Source of the DNA: JBBIJR01 sp037445875
GTDB taxonomy: Bacteria > CLD3 > SB21
Length of the DNA stretch: 19,015 nucleotides
Direction of reading: 5' to 3'
Assembly (NCBI GenBank): GCA_037445875.1
Contig: JBBIJR010000070.1
Coordinates: 1-19,015, forward strand
The notes below the pieces were generated by a model. The model was not told the DNA's origin, searched no databases, and was given only the letters and a program-made list of their open reading frames with translations. The translations under genes and the position numbers were made by a program. This document shows, piece by piece, positions 12,832-19,015 of this stretch. Every line of letters begins with the position of its first letter. The first letter of the stretch is position 1.

Positions 12832-14273
12832 AATCCCGAGCCCAACAACCCCATCCGCTGGAGGCAGCTTTTCTCACCCACTGCCGGAGCAAGCGGTTCT
12901 TTCGCCCCGGCATCCGCGTGCTGGTTGCGGTAAGCGGCGGCGTGGATTCCGTGGTGCTCCTGCAGCTCTTGTTGTCCGTCCGCGCTTCGCTGCGGATCGA
13001 AGTCGGCGCGGCCCATCTCAACCACGGCCTCCGCGGCCGCACTTCGGACAACGACGCGCTTTTCGTGAGGAAACTGTGCCGTCAGGGAAACGTCCCCTTC
13101 CATACGCGCAAAGCCGCCGTTGCACGGAAGGCACGCCAGCGCAAACAGTCCGTCGAAGAGGCGGCCCGTCAGGTCCGGTATCGCTTTCTGGACAGCACGG
13201 CCGACCGTTTCGGCTATACGAGCATCTGTACGGCGCATCACCGGAACGACCAGGCTGAGACCGTCCTCGCGAGGGTCCTCAAAGGGACCGGCTGGAGCGG
13301 ACTGTCGGGGATTCGCGAGAAATTGGGAAGGATCGTCCGCCCCCTTCTCCCGTTCTCAAAGGACGAGTTGGTGCAGTACGCCCGGGACAAAGGATTGATG
13401 TACCGGATAGACCGATCAAACCGCGACCCAAGATGGTTCCGCAACCGGATTCGCCATGAACTCATCCCCCGTCTGAAAAAGTCGTTCGACCCTCAGGTCG
13501 AAAAGCATCTCCATCGCCTTGCCTCCATCGCATTTGAAACAGATTTCTGGCTGCGAAACGAGGCCAGACGCCTGTTTGCACGCTACGGACGCGAGGAAGA
13601 CGGCAAGATTGTCCTTGAAATCAAACGATTTAACCGGTATCTTCAAGCTCAAAAACAAGCGCTTCTCGAGTTCATTCTGGAGCGTTTGTTGGTCGCCTCG
13701 GGGTACGATATTCGTCCCGACTACGACGACTACGCGGCGTTGCTCCGGCTGATCGAGGAGAGCCAGAGCGGCCGGAAGTACATCATCGGACCCGTCGAGT
13801 GCGTAAAGACGGGGACGCAGCTGGTGTTCGTTCCGCGGCATTTGCGCGGACAAAGACCGCACGTTCTTGAGATCGAGCCGACGGGATCCTACGAATGGCC
13901 CGCATCCGGTTGGAGATTCCGGTTCAGCGAGGACGACGTCGAACGGGCCAGAGGGTTCGTTGGCAGGTCTCCTCAGCTTGAGTTCATCGACCGGGACGCC
14001 GTTCAGGGCCGCCTGGTGCTCCGGGCGTGGAAGGCGGGCGATCGGTTTTGTCCGCTGGGCATGACACAGCACAAGAAGCTCAGCGATTTTTTTGCTGACG
14101 AACGCGTTTCCCTGGAGCGAAGGCCGGTGCTCCCGCTGTTGTGCGACAGAACCGGCCGGCGGGACCGCATTGTCTGGGTGTGCGGTTATCGTCTCGACCA
14201 CCGTTACCGCATCACGGAAACCACCCAACGCATCGTAAGGATGGAATGTGAAATCCCCCGCCCTGGAACTTGA
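12828..14273 (+). CDS. tilS: tRNA(Ile)-lysidine synthetase
   Basis: 481 aa. It attaches lysine to C34 of the CAU-anticodon tRNA-Ile, changing both decoding (AUA) and charging; essential in most bacteria. The ATP PP-loop is VSGGVDS (35-41), followed by HLNHGLRG (63-70) and AHHRNDQAETVL (136-147), all diagnostic of TilS. A central alpha-helical part is followed by the C-terminal TilS domain with DRFCPLGMTQHKKLSDFF (405-422), which contacts the tRNA acceptor end. The ATG at 12828 overlaps the batA TGA; a longer in-frame extension to 12003 lies antiphase over batA and is not used. It overlaps hpt by 26 nt at its 3' end. Confidence 0.95.
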   Translation: MKSRAQQPHPLEAAFLTHCRSKRFFRPGIRVLVAVSGGVDSVVLLQLLLSVRASLRIEVGAAHLNHGLRGRTSDNDALFVRKLCRQGNVPFHTRKAAVARKARQRKQSVEEAARQVRYRFLDSTADRFGYTSICTAHHRNDQAETVLARVLKGTGWSGLSGIREKLGRIVRPLLPFSKDELVQYARDKGLMYRIDRSNRDPRWFRNRIRHELIPRLKKSFDPQVEKHLHRLASIAFETDFWLRNEARRLFARYGREEDGKIVLEIKRFNRYLQAQKQALLEFILERLLVASGYDIRPDYDDYAALLRLIEESQSGRKYIIGPVECVKTGTQLVFVPRHLRGQRPHVLEIEPTGSYEWPASGWRFRFSEDDVERARGFVGRSPQLEFIDRDAVQGRLVLRAWKAGDRFCPLGMTQHKKLSDFFADERVSLERRPVLPLLCDRTGRRDRIVWVCGYRLDHRYRITETTQRIVRMECEIPRPGT

Positions 14274-14793
14274 CGGACATCGCTTTACGATCCTGATCGG
14301 CCGCGAAGACATCGACAAAGCGGTGCGCCGTTTGGGACAGGAGATATCCCGCGACTACCGGGGACGCAACCCGATTTTCGTCGCCGTGCTCAACGGCGCC
14401 GTGCCGTTCGTCGCCGACCTGCTTCGCGAGTTCGACGGCGAGTGTGAAGTGGACTACATCAAGATCGGGAGCTACGGCAACAAGATGGAGTCGAGCGGAA
14501 CGATCAAACTGCACAAGGACATCAGCGCCTCGTTGACCGGTCGTCACGTGATCGTCGTGGAGGACATTATCGATTCCGGCCTGTCGGCCACGTTCCTCAA
14601 GCACCGCATGGATGAGGCCCGGCCGGCGTCCGTCCGGTTTGTAGCTCTGCTCCTGAAGAAAGAAAAGGCCCGCGTGGATTTCCCGATCGACTACGTGGGA
14701 TTCGAGATCGGCAACGAATTCGTGATCGGGTACGGCCTCGATTACGGCCAGAAGTACCGGAACCTGAAGGACATTTACGTAACCAAGGATTAA
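14248..14793 (+). CDS. hpt: Hypoxanthine phosphoribosyltransferase
   Basis: 181 aa, normal length for bacterial Hpt. It salvages hypoxanthine (and often guanine) with PRPP to IMP/GMP in the cytoplasm. The PRPP-binding loop is VVEDIIDSGLS (103-113), where E105 and D106 bind the ribose and magnesium. VLNGAVPFVADL (47-58) and SYGNKMESSGTIK (75-87) are the other family motifs; the flexible active-site loop contains the second. DYVGFEIGNEFVIGYGLDY near the C-terminus is typical. The GTG start at 14248 follows AAGGA (14237-14241) and lies inside the end of tilS. tilS-hpt-ftsH is a widely conserved gene order, including in Bacillus. Confidence 0.95.
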   Translation: MKSPALELDGHRFTILIGREDIDKAVRRLGQEISRDYRGRNPIFVAVLNGAVPFVADLLREFDGECEVDYIKIGSYGNKMESSGTIKLHKDISASLTGRHVIVVEDIIDSGLSATFLKHRMDEARPASVRFVALLLKKEKARVDFPIDYVGFEIGNEFVIGYGLDYGQKYRNLKDIYVTKD

Positions 14794-14803
14794 GGAGCCC
14801 CCT

Positions 14804-16819
14804 TTGTCGCCTTTCGATAAAAAAGTGATGGCCGCTTCCAAGGATCAACGATCCGGTAAAAAAAAACCTTCGCGGCGGTCCAAACCACCCGGTGACGGAG
14901 GCGCGGGCTTCAAGAACTCCATAATGACTCTGCTGCTGTGGGTCTCCATCTTCGTGGCTTTCTTTCTCGTCTACAAGATGATCAGTTCCTCCGGCGACCG
15001 CAGTCTGGAGCTTACCTACTCGCAGTATCTGACCCTGATCGAACAGGACAAGGTGAACAGCATTCACGTAACCGACGGCGAACTGCGCGGCACGTTGAAG
15101 GAAGAGGCGGAGTTCACCATCGAGGGAACGGTCGTACGCACCAGGCAATTCAAGTTGTACGTCCCCTTCGTGGACAGCAAGATGATCGAGGCTTGGAAAG
15201 AGAAGGGCATCGGCATCGAGTTCTCCAAGAAGACGACCGACTTCTCGACGATCCTGATCCAGATGCTGCCATGGCTGCTGGCGATCGGCGTATTTATTTT
15301 CATTTTGCGCCGGATGCAGGGAGGGGGTGGGGCGAAAAGCATCTTCTCATTCGGCAAGAGCCGGGCGCGTCTTTCCACCGACAAGGACGCCAAAGTCACG
15401 TTTGCCGACGTGGCGGGCGCCGACGAGGCCAAGATGGAATTGCAGGAAATCGTCGAGTTCCTCAAAGATCCGCAGAAATTCACTCGGTTAGGCGGGCGTA
15501 TACCGAAGGGGGCGTTATTGCTCGGACCGCCGGGGACGGGCAAGACACTGCTGGCCCGCGCCGTCGCCGGTGAAGCGGACGTTCCCTTCTTCTCGATCAG
15601 CGGAGCGGACTTCGTCGAGATGTTCGTCGGTGTGGGTGCGGCGCGGGTACGGGACCTGTTCGAGCAGGCCAAGAAGCAGCATCCCTGCATCATTTTTATC
15701 GACGAGATCGATGCGGTCGGGCGTTCCCGCGGCGCCGGACTCGGAGGCGGCCACGACGAGCGGGAACAGACTTTGAACCAGCTGCTCGTCGAAATGGACG
15801 GCTTTGACGCGAGCGAGGGCATCATTCTCATCGCGGCGACCAACCGGCCGGACATTCTGGACTCCGCATTGATGCGGCCCGGGCGTTTCGACCGGCAGAT
15901 CGTCGTGGACCAGCCGGACGTTAAGGGCCGGGAGGAGATTCTGCGGATCCACTCGAAGAAGGTCAATCTGAACAAAGAGGTCAATCTCGGCAAGATCGCC
16001 AAAGGCACACCGGGATTGTCCGGCGCCGATCTCGCCAACCTCGTGAACGAGGCGGCGCTGCTTGCGGCCCGGCGGAATTCGGAAACGGTCGATACCCTCG
16101 ATTTCGAAAACGCCAAGGATAAGGTGATGATGGGCATCGAACGCAAGAGCCTGGTACTCGCAGAAAAAGAAAGACGCATGGTGGCGTATCACGAAGCCGG
16201 CCATGCCCTCGTTGCAAAGCTCATACCCGAGTCCGACCCGGTGCACAAGGTGACGATCATTCCGCGCGGACGCGCGCTCGGTCTGACACACTATCTGCCC
16301 ACCGACGACCGGCACATGTATTCCAAAGAGTACATCCAGACCACGCTCATCCATCTGATGGGCGGGCGGGCCGCCGAGAAGATCGTCTTCGACCACTACA
16401 CGACCGGAGCCGGCAACGACATCGAACGGGCCACCGACATCGCCCGGCGCATGGTGTGCGAATGGGGCATGAGCGAAAAATTAGGACCGGTGGCCTTCGG
16501 GAAGAAGGAAGAGGAAGTGTTCCTCGGCAGGGAAATCGCCACGGCAAAGAACTACAGCGAGCAGACGGCCATTCAGATCGACAACGAGATCAAGAACATT
16601 GTCTGGGAGGCAGAGAAGAAGGCCGGGCAGTTGCTTCGCGATCATCTCGCATGGCTGAACGCCATCGCGGAAGCCCTGATTGAACGGGAGACCATCGACG
16701 GCGACGAACTGGACCTGATCCTTAGGGGCGAGCCCTTGAAACCGCTGGAGAATAACGGTAAGAAAGAAACACCTTCCGGTTCGACAGAAGAGCAAAAGAC
16801 CGAGGCAAGACCCTCTTGA
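14804..16819 (+). CDS. ftsH: ATP-dependent zinc metalloprotease FtsH
   Basis: 671 aa. A membrane-anchored hexameric AAA+ protease that degrades misfolded membrane proteins and short-lived regulators. Layout: basic cytoplasmic N-terminus (1-37), TM1 (about 39-60), periplasmic domain (61-148), TM2 (about 150-168), AAA+ domain with Walker A GPPGTGKT (241-248), Walker B CIIFIDEID (295-303), pore loop MFVG (273-276) and second region of homology TNRPDILDSALMRPGRFDR (346-364), then the M41 protease domain with HEAGH (463-467; zinc ligands and E464). The tail from about 640 is Lys/Glu/Thr-rich. The TTG start at 14804 is chosen because AAGGAG (14792-14797), overlapping the hpt stop, sits 6 nt before it; an internal ATG at 14828 has no ribosome site. 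N-terminal start is the least certain point. Confidence 0.97.
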   Translation: MSPFDKKVMAASKDQRSGKKKPSRRSKPPGDGGAGFKNSIMTLLLWVSIFVAFFLVYKMISSSGDRSLELTYSQYLTLIEQDKVNSIHVTDGELRGTLKEEAEFTIEGTVVRTRQFKLYVPFVDSKMIEAWKEKGIGIEFSKKTTDFSTILIQMLPWLLAIGVFIFILRRMQGGGGAKSIFSFGKSRARLSTDKDAKVTFADVAGADEAKMELQEIVEFLKDPQKFTRLGGRIPKGALLLGPPGTGKTLLARAVAGEADVPFFSISGADFVEMFVGVGAARVRDLFEQAKKQHPCIIFIDEIDAVGRSRGAGLGGGHDEREQTLNQLLVEMDGFDASEGIILIAATNRPDILDSALMRPGRFDRQIVVDQPDVKGREEILRIHSKKVNLNKEVNLGKIAKGTPGLSGADLANLVNEAALLAARRNSETVDTLDFENAKDKVMMGIERKSLVLAEKERRMVAYHEAGHALVAKLIPESDPVHKVTIIPRGRALGLTHYLPTDDRHMYSKEYIQTTLIHLMGGRAAEKIVFDHYTTGAGNDIERATDIARRMVCEWGMSEKLGPVAFGKKEEEVFLGREIATAKNYSEQTAIQIDNEIKNIVWEAEKKAGQLLRDHLAWLNAIAEALIERETIDGDELDLILRGEPLKPLENNGKKETPSGSTEEQKTEARPS

Positions 16820-16874
16820 CGCATCCCGACCTTTCGTCAGACGCTGAAGGGGCGCGCACGGGCCACCAGGGCGT

Positions 16875-18566
16875 ATGGAAAAGATAATCCGCTTTCTCTC
16901 CGGGGACCTACCGATCGGTATTCTCGGCTTCCTTGCTATTCTCGCGGCCATTCTCTTCGTCTACGCGTATGTCGTTCTTTACTCGCCCGTTGTGAACAAG
17001 AAGAAGTTCCGCACGTTCACAATCGCTCTGATCGGCTTCCTCGTTTTCACGTACGTCATCGCTCGTCTTGCGCGCCCGCCGATTCCGGAAACCGTACGCA
17101 TCGCGATCCTGCCGCTCGAGTTCCGGCACGACGGACGGCCGTTATCGGCGGAGGACTCCCTGTACGTCGGCACCGGCTGGGCCGTGGCGGAGATCGCCAC
17201 ACGCGCGGGAGAACTGCAAGCGCCGAAGCATGTCATATTCCTACGACCGGAGTGGACGACCGAAATCTGGAGCGTGGACAGCGCAGGCGAGATATCGCCT
17301 TCCGACCCGCGCCGGACCCTGGCCTCGGCGCGTTTGGTGCGGCTGGACTATCTCGCCTTCGGGTCCTTCGATTTCTCCAACGATGGGCTCGATCTATCGA
17401 TCGAGATTCAACACCTCCCAGACCGTGCGTCCGTGGGACGAGTCAGCCGCCGCATCGACAGGAAGGCCGACGCGTACGTGGACGGAGCCACTGAAGCCGG
17501 GCTCGAAGTGACAAGGCAATTGATGGATGCCGAGGGACTTTCGTTCAGGCCGGAAGCATCGGGAGTCGAAATCTACCGAACCGGAGTCGCGCCGCTGTAT
17601 TTCAAGGGTTGCGAGATGTTCGCCCGGCGCCAATGGTCCCCTGCCCTCGCCGCGTTTCAGGAGGCCCTGAAGAAGGACAGCAGTTCCTTGCTGGGATGGT
17701 ACGGCAGCGGATTGGCATACGGCGAACTCATGATCCGCACGACGGACGAGAAACAGCGTCCGATGCTGCAGCGGAGATTCGAGTATCACCTGAAGATCGC
17801 CGGCCAGCGGCAATCGGATTTCCAGCCGGCCTACACGGCGTTGGTGCGCTATTTCATGCTGACCCGCCCTGAGCCGCGTTACCTGGACGCGGAACTGGCC
17901 ATGATTGCGGCCAACGAACTGTACGATCGGGACTACCGGCTGTACTACCTTCTCAGTTTCATGCAGAAAGCACGGTGGGAGTCCTTTCGGCTTTACACCA
18001 AAGAACAGGTCTTGCAAAAGGCCCTGGAGATCAACCCGGCCGGATTCGACGCCCATCTCGCGATAGGTCAGTACTACATCCAGCACAGCCGACCCCACGA
18101 CTACCAATCCGAACAGGCGCTTCGTCACTTCGACGTGGCGCACACTCTGCGTCCGAATGATCTGGACGCCATCCGCGGCCTCGTGATGGCGTACGACTAC
18201 ATGGGCTACTACGACAAGGCGATCGCTCTGCTCGAACCGACGCTCAAGAACCACAAGGATAACGCGGAACTGCACTACAGTCTCGGCATAGTCCGTTACC
18301 ATGCGGCCGCCATGCACAGGGTCAAAAAGGAGATGAATGCGGAGGCCCGTGAATTGAGTCTGGCCGAAGCGAGTTTTCTTCGGGCCGTCGAGTTGAAGAA
18401 CCACGGGTATGCGCGCCTGTATCTTGGAAAGATCTACGACAGCCAGAACAAGCGGAACCAGGCCATTGAGCAATTCCGCCTCTGCATGAGGATACTCGAC
18501 AAGGAGGACCCGTATCGTGAAGAAGCACGAAAGAAACTCCGTGAATATTTTCCCGACGTTGAGTAG
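16875..18566 (+). CDS. Membrane-anchored TPR protein with a TolB/FlgO-like N-terminal domain
   Basis: 563 aa, no established function. Two N-terminal membrane helices (about 13-36 and 47-65), then RIAILPLEF (75-83), followed by a mixed alpha/beta region (to about 225) with RLVRLDYLAFGSFDF. That pattern resembles the TolB-N/FlgO-type fold often placed before TPRs; this is inference from pattern. From about residue 237 to the end there are TPR-like helical pairs: YFKGCEMFARRQWSPALAAF, AIALLEPTLKNHKDNAELHY and YARLYLGKIYDSQNKRNQAI with classic spacing. A scaffold or assembly role at the membrane is likely. The ATG at 16875 has only a weak AGGG upstream. It is 55 bp after ftsH and overlaps the folP start, so it belongs to the operon. 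Confidence 0.8.
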   Translation: MEKIIRFLSGDLPIGILGFLAILAAILFVYAYVVLYSPVVNKKKFRTFTIALIGFLVFTYVIARLARPPIPETVRIAILPLEFRHDGRPLSAEDSLYVGTGWAVAEIATRAGELQAPKHVIFLRPEWTTEIWSVDSAGEISPSDPRRTLASARLVRLDYLAFGSFDFSNDGLDLSIEIQHLPDRASVGRVSRRIDRKADAYVDGATEAGLEVTRQLMDAEGLSFRPEASGVEIYRTGVAPLYFKGCEMFARRQWSPALAAFQEALKKDSSSLLGWYGSGLAYGELMIRTTDEKQRPMLQRRFEYHLKIAGQRQSDFQPAYTALVRYFMLTRPEPRYLDAELAMIAANELYDRDYRLYYLLSFMQKARWESFRLYTKEQVLQKALEINPAGFDAHLAIGQYYIQHSRPHDYQSEQALRHFDVAHTLRPNDLDAIRGLVMAYDYMGYYDKAIALLEPTLKNHKDNAELHYSLGIVRYHAAAMHRVKKEMNAEARELSLAEASFLRAVELKNHGYARLYLGKIYDSQNKRNQAIEQFRLCMRILDKEDPYREEARKKLREYFPDVE

Positions 18567-19015
18567 TCCGGCGCTCGACGACTGGTATGCCGGATTGCCG
18601 CACCGTGTCCATTACATGGGCGTGGTCAACGTGACGCCCGATTCGTTCTCGGACGGCGGAAGATTCCTGTCTCCCGACCGGGCGTACGACCATGCCATGC
18701 GGCTGGTCGAGGAAGGAGCGGACCTTCTGGACATCGGAGGCGAGTCCACAAGGCCCGGAGCGGACGCCGTTTCAGCGGACGAAGAGATGTCGCGCACCGT
18801 TCCGTTGATCGAGCGTCTGCATCGTGCAACGCCGCTTCCCCTGTCCATCGACACGTACAAGTCCGAGGTGGCGGAAGCAGCTTTGCGGGCCGGCGCATCG
18901 GTGATCAACGACATCAGCGGCACGTCCTTCGATCCGCAGATGCTGTCGGTCGCGGCCTCGCACCGGGCCGTCCTCGTGCTGATGCATATCCAGGGCACAC
19001 CAAAGACCATGCAGG
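18517..19015 (+). CDS. folP: Dihydropteroate synthase, 3' end cut by window
   Basis: 166 residues visible of roughly 280. It condenses 6-hydroxymethyl-7,8-dihydropterin pyrophosphate with p-aminobenzoate to dihydropteroate in folate synthesis; the sulfonamide target. Both DHPS signatures are present: MGVVNVTPDSFSDGG (34-48) and GADLLDIGGESTRPGA (67-82), followed by LSIDTYKSEV and ASVINDISG. The start is set at GTG 18517 because AAGGAGG (18501-18507) lies 9 nt before it; this overlaps the TPR gene by 50 nt. A GTG at 18541 is an alternative with a poorer ribosome site. ftsH-folP linkage is common, so a diadenylate cyclase or glmM gene may follow beyond the window. Confidence 0.95.
   Translation, partial: MKKHERNSVNIFPTLSSPALDDWYAGLPHRVHYMGVVNVTPDSFSDGGRFLSPDRAYDHAMRLVEEGADLLDIGGESTRPGADAVSADEEMSRTVPLIERLHRATPLPLSIDTYKSEVAEAALRAGASVINDISGTSFDPQMLSVAASHRAVLVLMHIQGTPKTMQ

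Noticed and set aside
15064..16179. Long minus-strand ORF (371 codons) opposite ftsH
   Set aside because: Antisense to the strongly conserved AAA+ domain; residue content is low-complexity Ser/Arg/Pro and matches nothing. A high-GC shadow frame.
17394..18473. Minus-strand ORF (359 codons) opposite the TPR gene
   Set aside because: Shadow of a well-supported coding frame; no ribosome site or domain.
1..19015. Mobile element, prophage, CRISPR or defence island
   Set aside because: No transposase, integrase, repeat array, target-site duplication or defence-type domain was found; most genes are metabolic or housekeeping.

Overview
The window carries about a dozen confidently identified protein genes plus a few uncertain small ORFs. 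It looks like a moderately GC-rich bacterial chromosome from the FCB/candidate-phyla part of the tree. The best clue is the secreted protease at the left edge: it ends in a YPNPFNPxTxIxYxL tail of the kind found on surface or secreted proteins of Bacteroidota/Chlorobiota relatives and of uncultured phyla such as Zixibacteria, KSB1, Marinimicrobia and Latescibacteria. Paired BatA/BatB proteins and a phosphofructokinase with pyrophosphate-type residues fit that placement. No rRNA, tRNA, CRISPR array, insertion sequence or prophage was seen. Two runs of N (289-322 and 11433-11442) are assembly gaps.

Left third (1-8111). On the minus strand lie a class V aminotransferase and, 34 bp after it, a secreted reprolysin-like metalloprotease cut by the window edge. 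Divergent from them is a PPi-type 6-phosphofructokinase whose leader holds a terminator-like hairpin with a T tract. A DoxX membrane protein follows. It converges on glucose-6-phosphate dehydrogenase (zwf, minus strand) with a hairpin spanning both stop codons. Divergent from zwf are a MarR-family repressor and a second DoxX. The marR and second doxX promoter regions share a palindrome (TGTTRYAACAC, three copies), which points to one small regulon.

Middle (8112-10815). A 516-bp gene-free convergent region contains a perfect 13-bp hairpin and other inverted repeats. It is followed on the minus strand by a predicted lipoprotein of the D-aminoacylase/amidohydrolase family that has lost the HxH metal motif. 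One base upstream of that gene ends a small unrecognised, lower-GC ORF, and a plausible promoter precedes it.

Right half (10816-19015). One long plus-strand operon, mostly with overlapping or near-abutting genes: batB, batA, tilS, hpt, ftsH, a membrane-anchored TPR protein, and folP (cut by the window edge). tilS-hpt-ftsH-folP is a widely conserved housekeeping neighbourhood. The unusual parts are the BatB/BatA pair at its head, in reversed order and without moxR, and the TPR gene between ftsH and folP.

I see no wholly new multi-gene defence or mobile system. The best leads are the MarR-DoxX operator circuit next to zwf, the possible attenuator before pfk, the metal-site-depleted deacylase lipoprotein with its small partner ORF, and the structured convergent intergenic region.
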